From Tridacna crocea (Eukaryota; Mollusca; Bivalvia; Cardiida; Cardiidae): 64,000 nt of DNA. The stretch is from assembly GCA_943736015.1 (NCBI GenBank), contig OX031065.1, positions 39,632,427 through 39,696,426 of the forward strand, given 5' to 3'. Shown here piece by piece: positions 37,001 through 52,000 of the stretch. Within the stretch, counting starts at the first letter, position 1, and each line of letters starts with the position of its first letter. The position numbers were made by a program, and so were the translations under genes. The notes beneath the pieces were generated by a model. It saw nothing but the letters and a program-made list of their open reading frames with translations. It did no database searches and was not told the origin of the DNA.

Positions 37001-40000
37001 TGAAAGTTTGATTTTTCAAAGAACTACTTTTGCCAGCAGTATCATCTCAGGAATTTTTTAATGTTTTTTTTTTTTGTCTTGATAATTTTTAATAGCATCC
37101 CTTACCAAAGAATCACAGCCTAAAGAAGAAGGCTTTTGAAAACACAAGCTACCAGCATTTTGTCCTTCTTCCAGAAATATTCTCTACCCTATCAAGGACT
37201 ACTTTCGTCATTCGAGCTAGCTTTTAACTCTTTACCAAATGACAAAATATTAGACTGTTCCAAATTGAAACCATTTGCAGACGACATTATAAACATAACT
37301 CAAAAATTGAAATTTGTTTTCAGCAGGGTAGAAAACATCGTGGGAAAACGAGAAAATACTGGTTATACAGCATTTTCTCCTTTTCCTACAATGTTTTCAA
37401 AAGGCTTCTTTTTCAGGGTCTTAAAAAGTTGGTGTTGTGTGGTAAAGACTTAATTTGCTGTCCGCACATGCTTTAAGTATGGCGACATCCAAAGTTTCGT
37501 CGTTTGCCAAAGAGTGAAGAATGTTAACAACCAACAAGGGAAGCTATAATTATCAGGATGGAGGATAACCTTTGAAATATTTTAGACTCATTTATCCCTT
37601 TCACAGATAAGCCCTGGTTTTTACAGCTCTGAGGTTGAAGGCCTTTGAAAACACTGTGGAAAAAGGAGAAAATGCTCATAACGAGCATTTTCTCCTTTTT
37701 CCACAGTTTTTTCTTCCCTTGCAGATGAAAATTCTACCTATCTAGCCTCTCTAAATTTGTTACCTGCAAATCCTTTCGATTTCAGCAGACCAAAATTACC
37801 TTGTCTAGTAAAGAGATAATTAATTGTAGACTTGGACTTTTCAGCTGCCTTTGCCCAGCATAAGGTACCCTTCTTTTCATTGGTTGAGTCAAAATCTTGA
37901 ATGAAATGAATTGTTAAAAAAGTCTGAGATGATGTCTTGTGTTACAAATTCTTATTCATAAAATACAAAGAGGAATCATATTTCTATTTATAGATCCTTG
38001 TGCAGATCAAAATGGAAACTGTGAGCAGATTTGCATAACAACAAGACTTGAAAATGGCAACATGATGAAACAGTGTGAGTGTTCACTAGGGTTTGTGTTA
38101 CAGTCGGATGGACTTAACTGCAAAACAGGTATGTGACTGTGTGAAGTATTTTAATTCTTTACCAATCAGCAGAATTTGAGACAATTGAATATTATTTGTA
38201 GGTGAAAAAATAAAACTGATACAAAAATTGGAATCAACTTTGGAAGTTTTGGTAGGAAACATTGTTGGGAAAGGAAAAAATACTAGTCCCCAGTTTTTTC
38301 TCTTTTTTCAATAATGTTTATAAGTCATCCTCTTTAAGGATGTCAAAAATAATTTTGTTTGATGAAAGGTTAAGTGACTTAAATAATACAAAAATTTGGG
38401 CCTATGCTTATGAAACAAACAAGTTTTTTAGAAATAAGTTTCTTTTTGAGGAATGATGAAAAAGGTTGCTACAATAGTAATCTTTTTCTTACTGCTGAGC
38501 ATGATTTTTACCATGTTTCTGATGTTAACTCATTACTAAAAAAAGAGAACATTTTAGACTTTCAGCAAAAAAATTAAATGTAGCATTTTTATATAGTGGG
38601 AAAAGGGAAAATGCTAGTTAAGAGTGTTTTGTTCTTTTTCTACAATGTCTTTAGAAGCAGTTTTTAGCAGAGTCAGTCTGTAAAGCTTTACAAAAAAGCT
38701 AGTGTACATTTTATTTACTGTCAGCAAATACTTTGAATTACAGTCTTAAATCTTGCTTTCTCATAACTCTTTACCATACAACAAAATTGTTGACTATAGA
38801 CCAAAAAAGCATTTGCAGAAGACAAACAAAGCTCAAGTGATGATTTCTGTCTTTGAAATGGAAGAAAAAATTGTAGTAACATAAGAAAATACTCGTCACC
38901 AGCATTTTCTCATGTTCCCACAATGTTTTGAAAAGCTTTCTCTTTCAGAGGTGTTAAAACTCGGGATTGTGGGTAAAAAGGTATAGGAGTTTAGAAAAAG
39001 AGACCTTGTATCTTTCTTTACAATTACAGAAAGTGTGGATGATGACTTTGCCCTTGTTACAGACTGGACCAATGATAACATTTTCCAGATTGACCTCAAA
39101 ACGGATAAGATAAATGCTCTTCATTTTGAGGAACAAACAACCTATTTTGGTGTGTTTTACAATAAGCTCACACAAAAAGTCTTGTGGTCTGAGCTTTATT
39201 CCCCACTGGTGTTTCAGTCAAATCTTGATGGGAATAATAAATCAGAAATTTTCGATAATGGTATGTAGTTATATTTTTTCTAGACTTCTAGATTGCCATT
39301 CCTAACTTAACATGCTTGTCTAGACAGAGCAGATGAAATACAAGATCCTCTATATCAAACAATCCCACGCTTGAACTCTTTATGAAACAACATAATTTTA
39401 GGCAGGGCCAAATTGGAAGTATTTGCAGACGACAAAATTAATGTGATTCAAATTAAAGTTTGCATTTGAAAGGGTAGTAAACTTTGTGGGAAAAGGAGTA
39501 AATGCTGATTACCATCATTTTCTCCTTTTCCCACAATATTTTCTGAAGACTTTTTCCTCAGGGATTGTTTGATAAAGGGTTAACAGCTATGAGAGAGGAA
39601 GGCTTTTGAAAACATGCACGAAGGAGAAAATTTTGGTTGCCAGACTTTTCTCTTTTTTCCATATTTTGTACCCTTTCAATAACACTTAGAGAAAAATAAT
39701 TGTTGTCAGCAGATGCATGACAAAAATATTGTCATTTGTTGGAGTTTAAATCCTTCTTTCTGAATTTTGATATTTTGTGAGGTATTACCAAACTGGAGAA
39801 TAGGATTATGAAATATGTATTCCAATCCTCGATCAACCATGTGAGCGTTTTTGTGAGATTGGACCAAACTAGGGGATTAGATTAATAAATGTACTGGTAT
39901 ATTCTCTTCCTTAATCTACACTGTGAGCTTATATGTGAGATTTTACCAAACTGGAGGATCAGAATGTGAAATATGTATTTCAATCCTTGAGCTATGGTGA

Positions 40001-43000
40001 ACTATTATGTGAGATATGGCTAGAACTAGTTGTAACTTTACAGAGGCTCTTTGTATGAACTAAAATGTCAATTTCATTTGTGCTCTCTTGAGTTGCTTAT
40101 AGTTCTTACCTGATAGTGTCTCTTCACTTTGTCATCTGATGTTATATGATCCAGAAGGCCTTTGAAAACATTGCAAGAATATATCTAGCATATCTTTTTA
40201 TGATGCATAGGACCATTTAGCTGCATTTGTTGCCCACAAATGTTTTCTACATAGAGTTTTAAAGTTGTTCACACGAAAGAAGGTAAGGTCTTGAACTTGT
40301 AAACTACAGAAATTCTTCTGAGCAGTTTGCAATAATTATATCAGTGTCATTCGCCTGGTTACTTGTAAAGATCTTGAAACACATAGGTATTAACCCTTTA
40401 CCACACAATCCTTACTTATCAAAACTCGGACAAAGAAGCCTTTTGGAAAACATGATGGGAAAAGGAGAAAATGCTGGTAATTAGCATTTTTAGCTTGATT
40501 GTGGACAGAAGACGGAAACCAAGTCATGACATATTAAGTTCTGCTGGCTCTCAGCAAGTAAAAATGGCTTGGTTTCCGTCGTCCGTCCATCTCTTAATCT
40601 TTTTCTTGTTTACTTGAAACTTACACAGTTTGTTTATCTGATCAATAGCTTTAACCCTATTGATTCTGAAAAAAATCCAACAAACAGTATGGGAAAAGTA
40701 GTCTAGCCATTTCAAGTTTAAAATTTCCATTTCTTGTTTATGTGATAAAATCTGTAATTTTTTGTCAGATTTCCATGAAACTTGTAGAGTTTATTTATCT
40801 TATCAATACCTACAACCCTATTGATTTTGAAAAAAATCCAACAAACGGTATAGGAAAATTACCCATTTCAAGTTGAAAACTCTCTTTTCTTGTTTACGCA
40901 ATAAAGTCTTCATTTTCAGATTTCCGTGAAACTTACTCAGTTTGTTTATCTCATCAATAGCTTTAACCCTATCAATTTTTGAAAAAAAATCTGATGAAAA
41001 GTATGGGAAAAGTAACCATTTCAAATTGAGCAATTTCATTGCTTGTTTACATGATAAAGCATTTATTTGTGATCAGATTTTTGTGAATTTTTCAGCTTGT
41101 TTATCCCATCAATAGCTTTTTAACCCTGTGGAGTTTGAAAAAAAATTCAACAAACGGCAATGGAAAAGTAGCCATTTTGAGTTGAAATTGTCCATTTTTT
41201 GTCTTTTTGCACAATGGACAACTAATGTATGCTTTATTTAAAAGCAAAATCTCTGCCAGTAGAGCATATTCAGGCCCTTCAGGGCCTTCTTTAGTCTCCT
41301 TTCCCCACAATGTTTTCTACCCTTCATAAAACAAATTTCAAATCTTCAGTCACTTTTATTTTGTTGTCTGCAAATGCTGTCAATTAGGACCAGTCTAAAA
41401 TATTCTCTTTTGGTAAAGAGTTAAGATGACATCATAATATAGCTGAAATTCTGAAGGTTGCAATAATCATCTAAACAAACTTTACAATTTAAACCTTTAC
41501 AAGGGGCTGTTTCAGGTTTGTCCAAATTTGTAAGTGATTTTAGACTCGGAAATGATTGCAGCTCAAATGGTTAGATTGGGATTTGTTATTGAAAATAGTG
41601 AATAATATTTTTGGAAATGGAGAAAATGTTATTTCAAGTATTTTTTTCATTTCTCATAGTATTTTCAGAAGTCATCTTCTGCACAGTCATTATATCTAAG
41701 ATTGTGTGGTAAATGGTAAATTGCTGTAAATTGTACTGAATTAAGTGATGATTCTGGAATGCTAATAACCATGCAGTATTTTCTACTTTTTTTATCCAAG
41801 AACTTTGTCTGCCCTAATGTAGATTTAACCTGTCATAGAACAACATATTACTTGTTGTCTGCAAGACTTGAGTGCTTTATGATTGTCCCGTTACCTGATA
41901 AGCCCAAGTTTTAACGACCCTGAAGAAAAAGGGCTTTTAAAAATATTGCAGGAAAAAACTGTTGGTAACCAGCATTTGCTCCATTTCCCATTATGTTTTC
42001 AAATCTTTTATTTAAAAGTAAGATCTTTGAAGTCACAATAATTAATTTGTCATCTGCTAAAGCTTTTAACTTTGGCAAGTCTGAAATTTTGTTGTGTGAT
42101 AAAGAATTAACCCTTCACCACACATCAATTTTTAAACTCATCTACAGGGTATATGGGAGGAATTTACAGAAAACTATTCAAATGTTTTTCGGATGATAGC
42201 AGTTTTTCCTGAATAGGTAGAAAACATTGTAGGAAAAGGAGAAAATGCTGATTACTACCATTTTCCCCTTTTCCCAAAATGTTTTCATGCAAAAAGGTCA
42301 TTTCTTAGGGTTGTTTAAAGTTTGGAATGTGTGGTAAGGGGTTAAACAAGTCTAAAATCTTGTCATCTTTTTATGAGTTAACCCTTTACCAAACAACAGA
42401 ATTTTAGATTGCTCCAAATTGAAGTACTTGCAGACAACAAAATAAACGTAACTCAAAAATTCAAACTTGTTTCCAATATGGTAGAAAGCATTGTGGAAAA
42501 AGGAGAAAATGCTGGTTACCTGCATTTTCTCCTTTTCCCACAATGTTTTCAAAAGGCTTCTATCTCATAAAAACAAGGGGTTGTTTGGTAAAGGGTTAAT
42601 GCAAAGATACCTGTGAAAACATTTTGATAAAAGACAAATTTTTCTATAGGAAGAAACATTGTGAACTTTCTGAAAGATACTCTTTACATTACAGGAGGAA
42701 ATGGTCAGGTTGAGAAATACGCTGTTGATGAAACCACCGGAAATATCTTTTATACTGTGAATGCGTATCCAACTAGTGCAAAAATTGGAGTTCTTTCACC
42801 CAGAGGGGAGCAACGCTACCTCTCTTTAAATATTAGTTTTCGACCGACCTACTTCTTTAGTGGAATTGATGTGCATCCCAAAAAAGGGTGAGTGTTTTAA
42901 CCGTTTACCTGATGACAAAATTTTAGCCTTGTCCAAATTGAAAGCATTTGCAGAAAATAATTTCATTGTTTTTCAAATGGTGCAATCTTGCTTTATTAGG

Positions 43001-46000
43001 GTAGAAAACATTGTGGAAAAATGAGAAAATGCTGGTTTATCACAAAGTTTTTGAAAGGCCTATTCTACAGGGTGGTGACAACCCTGATTTGTTTGTAAAA
43101 ATTTAATTTCTTTTTTCAAACAATCCCAAGTTTAAAAGATCCCGAAGAAAAGGGCTTTTGAATTATTTTTAGAAAAGGAGAAAATGCTGGTTTAGCCAAT
43201 CAAAAGTTGTGTTATTTACAAATTTAGGAAACCTCAGATATAAAAACTAGGAATGTTTTCGGAAATGGTTGGTTAATAAGAATCCTGATGTTAGATTGTG
43301 TCCTCATTGCTCTTTTTAACCCTGTGCTGGTAAACAGAATTTTCTCCTTTTCCCACAATGTTTTCCATTCTTCTAAAGTGAAGTTTGAGATTTTGAGTCA
43401 TGTTTATTTTGTCATCTGCAAATGCTTTGAATTTGGACTGGTCTATTATATGTCCATGTTCAGAGTTAAGGTGTTATAATGGCCTGCATACTCTCATATT
43501 AACCTTTCACTCCATAGATACTCATTTCTACGCATTCCTTGTAGAAGCTTTTGGAAAACATCGTGGCAAAAGGTGAAATTGCTCGTGACAAGCAATTTCA
43601 CCTTTTGTCACAATGTTTTCTATGCTATCAAAAGGTGTCATATACCCATAAAAATTGGCTTCATCCTTGCTGTTATTTAGAGTCAGTTAGAGATACCATA
43701 GAAATGCCTTATGGGGTAAAGGGTTAAAAGACGGAAGCTTCTGAGGTAGACCAAATAGCCTTTACGAAAATGTCGATGAACATTACACAATATTTACCAA
43801 TGAGTTAGTGAGTCTGCAGCCTAAATTTAACTCTCATATTAAAAGACAGAAGCTGCCAAGATTAGCCAAATTGGTCAAAAACCTTGATGTTACATGATAA
43901 CTATTTTGGGATGATTTAGGGGTCGTAATCCTAAATATTGTTATGAGCAGAGTTTATTGTATGCCTTTTATATTTCCGCAGATTACTCTATGTCACCGCA
44001 GGCAGTTATTTTTTCAAGTCATACATAGTTAAAGCCAATATGGATGGATCAAATGCTCAGCTATTGAACATACCTATACAGAATGACTTTTCACTGCCAG
44101 AGGGCATTGCTGTTGATCATGTCAGTAAGTAGAATCTTCACAATTGTTTATGTAGGTCTGTTTAACTCTTCACCACACAATTCGGATTTTTAATGACCCT
44201 GAGAAAGAAAGCTTTTGAAAACATTGTAGGAAAAGGAGAAAATGCTGGTAACCAGCATTTTCTCCTTTTCCCAAAATGTTTTCTACCCTTCCCAAACAAT
44301 TTTCAATTTTTGTCGTCTGCAAACTCTTTTAGTTTCGAAGAGTCTAAAATTAGTTGTTTGGGAAAGGATTAAGCTACATGTAAGTTCCAAGTAAAAAAGA
44401 AAAACATTTTAAACCATCACTTCACAATTCTGACTTATCAAAACCCTTTTGAAAACAATTTTAAAGAAAAGGAGAAAATGCTTGTAACCAGCATTTGCTC
44501 CGTTTTACAAATTGTTTTATATCCTTCCCAAAACAAATTGAATTTCAAAGTCACATTTATTTTGTCATCTGTAAATGCTTTCAATATGGACTTTTCTTAA
44601 ATGTTGTCATTTTATAAAGGGTTAGAAATGTTGTTAGAAATTGAGAAAATCATTATTTATTTGTTATGATAGGTATAACTAGGTTTAACCCTTTACCAAA
44701 CAATCCCTGGTTTTCATGACCCTGAGATAGAAGCCTTTTGAAAACATTGTGGGAAAAGGAGAAAATGCTGGTAACCAGCATTTTCTCCTTTTCCCACAAT
44801 GTTTTCTACCTGCTAGAAATAAATTTCAGCTTTTGAGGTATGTTTATTTTGTTGTATGCAAGTGCTTTCAATTTAGACCAGTTTAAAATTTTGTTGTTTG
44901 GTAAAGGGTTAATGCATCTGCAGAAAAAATTGACCCAGGTCAAGCTTCACAGCAGGCTGATCTGAGTCCAAACATTTTGCTATTTTTCAGTTTTCTAACA
45001 TGTCAAAATATTTGTCTACCTCAGAATCCACTTAGTTGTTTGACAAAATGAGTTATAGGGATCCATTATTAACCCTTTACCCCATAGATACTCATTTTGA
45101 TGCATCAACAATAGACAACTTTTGAAAACATTGTTGGAAAAGGAGAAATTCCTCGTAATGAGCAATTTCTCCTTTTCCCACAATGTTTTCCACTCAATCA
45201 CATATTTGTATCCTCATTTGTCCATATTTTTGACATCATATCTGTATTTGCTGCTGAAATGGAAGAGCCTTAAATGGCATATCAGGTAAAGAGTTAACTA
45301 GTACATGTATATTGCATTACAGAGATGCATTAAATAAAGGATCTTACATGAGTGTTTCTGTATTATCATTTTTAGCAAACAAATTGACTAAATTTGTATG
45401 ATGTGAGCCTTGGCAAGGGTCAAATACATTTTAGTCAACAAGATTGATTAAATAATAATGATAAACATGAATTTGAGATTCTGTTTATCGCATAAAAGGA
45501 AAGAAAGACTGAAAAATATAAAGAATGAAGAGAGAATAAAAATTAAGATCTGTCAAACTAAATGAATTGATCAGTAAGGCTCAACTGATGAGGAGGAAAT
45601 GCAGGTTAGCCACAGGATGGTTAAAAAAGAGAAGTTTTCCATAAAAGGTTCATCTTATATTGACTTTTTTTTTCACTGTATAAAACAGATGACAAGCTGT
45701 ATTGGGCTGATTACTATCAAGACAAGATTTACCAATGTGACCTTGACGGCAATAAATGTGTGCTGTTTGTGAGTCAACCTTCAGAGGATATTAAAGACAT
45801 TGCAACTGATGGAGAGTTTATATATTACACTGCTTGGAATTCCCAGTAAGTTACAACAAGTTATACGCCTATTTGTATCAAGGTTATAAACTCTTTACCA
45901 AATAACAAAATCTTAGACTGGTCCAAATTGAAAGCACTTGCAGACGACAAAATAAACTTAACTCAAAAATTGAAACTTGTTTCCAGCAGGGTAGGAAACA

Positions 46001-49000
46001 TTGTTGGAAAAGGAGAAAATGCTGGTTAACAGCATTTTCTCCTTTTTCCCGCAAAGTTTTCTATAGGCTTCTTTCTCATGGTTGTTAAAAGTCCGATTCT
46101 GTGGTGAAGAGTTAACTCTTTACTAAATGACAAAAAAAATAAGATTAGACCATACTGAATACATTTGCAGATGTTGAATTAAATGTGACTACAAAGTTTG
46201 AAATTTGTTTTGAGAAGGGAAGGAAAAATTGTAGGTAAAGGGAAAAAATGCTGGTTACTTGCATTGCTGCCCTTTCTTATAATACTTCAAAAGACCTTTT
46301 TCTACAATGCTTTCTATCAGGTTCTTATTCAGGGTTGATAAAAGTCAGGATTGTGTGGTAAAGCGTCAAGATATTTGCTTCAAACTTGGAGAAGTTGCTA
46401 AATATAAAAAGGGAAACCAATACAAATTTTAAGAGGAAAAGACACCATCAAAGTCTTTGGCTTGTTATTTTTTTTAGCTTTTAAATTTTTACCACACAAT
46501 CCTGACTTTTAACGACCCTGAGCAAGAAAGCCTTTGAAAACATTGTGGGAAAAGAAGCCAGGATTTTCTTTTCACACAATGTTTTCTGCCTTTCCTAAAT
46601 CAACTTTCAATGTTTGATTCACATTTTATTTTGTCATCTGAAAATGCTTTTTAGCTCACCTAAGCACAACATGCTCAAGGGGAGCTTTTAGGATCAGCTG
46701 GTGTCTGTCGTCCGCTGTGCATCGTCCGTCATCAACAATTCATTAAATATCAACCCCTCCGAAACCGCTGGGCCAATTTGGACCAAACTTGGGTGGAATG
46801 GTTTTTGGGAGGTCCTCTTTAAAAATTGTTCACAGAATTTGATTCCATCAAATACTGTGGTTGCCATGGCAACCAAATGGAATTTTCTAGGAAATTCTGT
46901 AAAAATCTTCTCCTCTGAAACTGCGGGTCAGATTTTGAAATAATCTCACATAGATGTTCTTTGAGTGACCCTTTTGAAATTTTGAAGTTTTGATACATCT
47001 AGAAACATCGATGTGGTGAATGGGGGCTGCAAGTTGACACTATACAGAAATAAAGTAATTCCTAAAAATTCTTCTTCTCTGAAACTGCTGGTCAGATTTT
47101 TAAATAATTATACAGAGATGTTCCTTGGATGACCCTTTTCAAAACTTGTTTGCGAAATTTTGATCTGTCAAGAAACATGGCTCTGGTGAATAGGAGCTAC
47201 TTGCACTATAGGGAAATGAAGATATTCTTAAAAATTCTTCTTCTCTGAAACTGCTGGTCAGAATTTGAAATAATTTCACACAAATGTTCCTTGGATGACA
47301 TTTTTCAAAAATTGCTCACAAAATTTTGATCCGTCAATAAACATGGCTCTGGTGAATGGGGGCTACTTGCTCTATATGGCCATGAAGAAATTTTTCAAAA
47401 CTCTTGTTCTCTGAATGGGCTTATCTGATTTTGAAATAATTTCACAGAAATGTTCCCTGGGTAACCCTTTTCAAAAAATGCTCACAAAATGCTGATTTGT
47501 CAAGAAACATGGCTCTGGGGCTAATTGCACTATTTGGCTATAAAGAAATTCTTTGAAATTCTTTTCTATGAAATGGCTGATCAGATTTTGAGATAAATAA
47601 TTTTACAGAAATGTTTCTTGGCTGACCCTTTTCAGAATTTGCTCAAGAAATTTTGATCCATCAAGAAACATGGCTCTGATGGATGTAAGCTATTTACACT
47701 AAACAGACCAGAAGAAATTCTTAAAAATTCCTTCTCTGAAGTGAACGATTAGATTTTGAGAAATTTGGATAAGGTCCTCTCAAAAATTCAGGTGGGCGAT
47801 CCAGGGCCATCTTGGCTGTCTCGCAATTTGGACTAGTCCAAAATTTTATCATTTGGTAAAGGGTTAAATTTTCACTGAGAATCAAGACACTTAGCTGAGC
47901 ATTGGCACCCTCATGCAGTGCTCTTATTTGTGAAGTCATCTTCAGCAAGACAAATAATGTTTTTCTGTCGGTACTTTTGTCAGTTTGTCAGAGAAATAAA
48001 AATAATTGCTCTGAAAGAAAAGATGTGATTGTTTGTAACATGCTATCTCGACTGTTTTCATGCTGTAAATACATGTAATAAATGTCAATAATAATAATTG
48101 TTTGTCTCTTTTACACAGTCATTTAAACCGGGTGAATTTGATGAACACATCAGATGTTAGGGAAGTTGGAAGCACTCTGGCATTAGGCAGGCTAGAAACT
48201 GTTTCAGTGTACAGGTCTTCTATGCCAAACACCCAGCAACGTAAGTATTATTCATATCAGTAGGTCACTTTTCATTCAGCTTGGTTGAGTGTAACATATA
48301 GCAAAATTTAGACTTGCCTATATTGAAAGTTTCTGGATATAACAAATCTAACTTGTATGATGGGTTTTGCCTATTGACGGGTAGAAAACTAGAAAATGTA
48401 GGCTACCGGCTTTTTAGCTCACCTGAGCACAACATGCTCATGGGAGCTTTTAGAGTCACCTGATGTCTGCTGGGCGTTGTGCGTCTGCAACAATTCATTA
48501 AAGATCAACTCCTCCTGTACCGTTGGGCAAATTTGGACCAAACTTGGCTGGATTGTTCCTTGGCAGGTCCTCTTTAAAAAGTGTTCACAGAATTTGATTC
48601 TGTCAAAAACTCTTTGCCATGGCAACCAAATGGAATTTTCTTAGAAATTCCTTAAAAATCTTCTCTGAAACGGCTGGCCAGATTTTAAAATAATTTCACA
48701 GAGATGAACCTTTCAAAAATTGTTCACAAAATTTTGACCCATCAAGAAATACGGCTCTGGTGAATGGGGGCTACTTGCAGAAATGAAGAAATTCTTTAAA
48801 AGTCTTCTTCTCTGAAACCACTGGTCAGATTTTGAAATAATTTCTGGGGGATGTTCTTTGGGTGATCTTTTTCAAAAATTGTTCGTGAAATTTTGATACT
48901 TCAAGAAACATGGCTCTGGTGAATGAGGGCTGCTTGGACTATATGGAAATCAAGAAATTCTTTAAAATTCTTCTTCTCTGAAATGGAATGTCAGATTTTA

Positions 49001-52000
49001 AAATAATTTCACAGAGAGGTTCCTTGGGTGACATTTTTCAAAAGTTTGGTTTGTGAAATTTTTATTTGTCGAGGAACATGGCTCTGGTAAATGGGGGCTA
49101 CTTGCACTATATGGAATGAGGAATTCTTGAAAATTCTTCTTCTCTGAAATCGCTTGTCAGATTTTAAAATTATTTCACAGCAATGTTCCCTAGGTGACCC
49201 CTTTTGCGAAATTTTGATCTGTGAAGAAACATGGCTCTTATGAATGGGGGCTACTTTCACTAGACAGACATGAAGAAATTATTGAAAATTTTTCTTCTTT
49301 GAAATGGCTTGTCAGATTTTAGAATAATTTCACAGAAATGTTACTTGAATGACCCTTTTCAAATTGTTTGCTAAATTTTGATCCATCAAGAAACATGGCT
49401 CTGGTGAATGGGAACTACTTGCACTATACAGAAATGAAGAAATTCTTTAAAATTCTTCTTTTCTGAAACTGATGGTCGGATTTTGAAATGACTTTAAATT
49501 TAGAGGTGACCTTTTGAAAATTGCTTGGCAAAAATAATAATTTTGTTTCCAATGTTTCAATACCTTAAAACAAACAGGCTATGGTCCTCTCAAAAATTCA
49601 GGTGAGCGATTCAGGGCCATCTTGGCTCTCTTGTTTAGCTCACCTGAGCACAACATGCTCATGCGGAGCTTTTAGGATCACCCGGTGTCCGTCTTGCGTC
49701 AGTGAGTCATGCAGCGTCAACAATTCTTTAAACATCAACTCCTCCTAAACCACTGTGCCAATTTGGACCAAACTTGGCTGGAATGTTCCTTGGGAAAAAA
49801 AATTTTTCACAGAATTTGATTCCATTAAAAACTCTGGTTGCCATGGCAACAAAATAGAATTTTCCAGGAAATTCTTGAAAAATCTTCTCCTGAAACCGCT
49901 GGTCAGATTTTAAAATACATGTAATTTCACAGAGATGTTCCTTGGTTGACCATTTTGAAAAATTAGTCGTGAAATTTTGATCTGTCGTGGCTCTGGTGAA
50001 TGGAGGCTACTTGCAATATACAGAAAAGAAGGAATTCTTTAAAATTCTTCTCTAAAACTACTGGTCAGATTTTGAAATAATTTCACAGAGATGTTCCTTG
50101 GGTGGCCCTTTTCAAAAAGTGTTCACAAAATTTTGATCCGTCAAGAATCATGGCTCTGGTGAATGGGGGCTACTTGTATTATATGGAAATGAAGAAATTC
50201 TTGAAAATTCTTCTTTTCTGAAACAGCTGGTCAGATTTTGAAATAATTTCACAGCAATGTTCCTTTGGTGACCCTTTTCAAAAGTTGTTCTTGAAATTTT
50301 GATCGGTCAAGAAATATGGCTCTGGTGAATCGGGGCTACTTGCACTATGTTGCTACGAAGAAATTCTTTAAAATTCTTCTTCTCTGAAATGGCAGATCAG
50401 ACTTTGAAAAAAAAAATCACAGAAATGTTCCTTTGGTAACTCTGTTCAAGAATTGTTCACAAAATGCTGATTCACCAAGGAACATGGCTCTGGTGAACGG
50501 GGGCTACTTGCACTATCTGGCCAATAAGAAATTCTTTAAAAAACTTGTCCTCTGAAACAGCTGATCAGATTTTGATATAATTTCACAGAAATGTTTCTTA
50601 GCTGACCCTTTTCAGAAGGTGCTTGAGAAATTTTGATCCATCAAGAAACATGGCTCTGATGGCTGTGGGCTATTTACACAATACAGACATGAAGAAATTT
50701 TTAAAAATTCTTCTAATCTGAAATGGCTTATTACCGGTAGATTTTGAAAAAAATGGCTATGGTTCTCTCAAAAATTCAGGTGAACAATCCAGGGCCATCT
50801 TGGCCCTTTTGTTTTTATTAGCTCACCTGAGCACAACGTGCTCAAGGGGAGCTTTTAGGATCACCCGGTGTCCGTCGTGCGTCATGCGTCGTCAACAATT
50901 CTTTAAACATCAACTCCTCCTAAACCGCTGGGCGGATTTGGACCAAACTTGGCTGGAATGTTCCTTGGGAGGTCCTCTTTAAAAATTGTTCACATAATTT
51001 GATTCCATCAAAAACTCTGGTTGCCATGGCAACGAAATGGAATTTTCTAGGGAATTCTTTAAAAATCTTCTCCTCTGAAACCGCTGGTCAGATTTTGAAA
51101 TAATTTCACAGATATGTTCCTTGGGTGACCTTTTCCAAAACTTATTTGTAAAATTTTGATCCATCAAAAAATGTGGCTCTGGTGAATGGGTGCTTCTTGC
51201 ACCATATAGAAATGAAGGAATTCTTAAAAATTCTTCATCTCTGAAATGGCTGGTCAGATTTTGAAATAATTTCACAGGATTGTTCCTTGGGTGACCCTTT
51301 TCAAAAATTGTTCATAAAATTTTGATCCATCAAAAAATGTGGCTCTGGTGAATGGGGGCTTCTTGCACTATACAGAAATGAAGAAATTCTTAAAAATTCT
51401 TCTTCTCTGAAACGGCTGGTTAGAAATTGAAATAATTTCACAGAGATGTTCCTTGAATGACCCTTTCCAAAAACTGTTCGTGAAATTTTGATCCATCAAG
51501 AAATACAGCTCTGGTGAATGGGGGCTACTTGCACTATAGGGAAATGAAGAAATTCTTAAAAATTCTTCTTCTCTGAAACCGCTGGTCAGATTTTGAAATA
51601 ATTTAACAGAAATATTCCTTGGGTGACCCTTTTTAAAAGCTGTTTGTGGAATTTTGATCCATCAAGAAACATGGCTGTGGTGAATGGGGGCTTCTTGCAC
51701 TATATGTCCATGAAGAAATTCTTTAAAATTCTTCTTCTCTGAAACGGCAGATCAGATTTTGAAATAATTTCACAGAGATGTTTCTTGGGTGACCCTTTTC
51801 AAAATTTGTTCGTGAAATTTTGATTTGTCAAGAAACATGGCTCTGATGAAAGGGGGCTACTTGCACTATACGGACATGAAGAAATTCTTAAAAATTCTTC
51901 TTCTCTGAAACTGTTGGTTAGATTTTAACACAATTTCACATAAATGTTCCTTGAATGACTCTTTTCAAAAATTGTTTGCGAAATTTTGATAGGTCAAGAA

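Noticed and set aside
44685..44912. Regular palindromic repeats taken as a CRISPR-like array or rho-independent terminators
   Set aside because: Spacing is irregular, copies are in both orientations and flanked by TTAA, and the context is a eukaryotic intron. They are MITEs.
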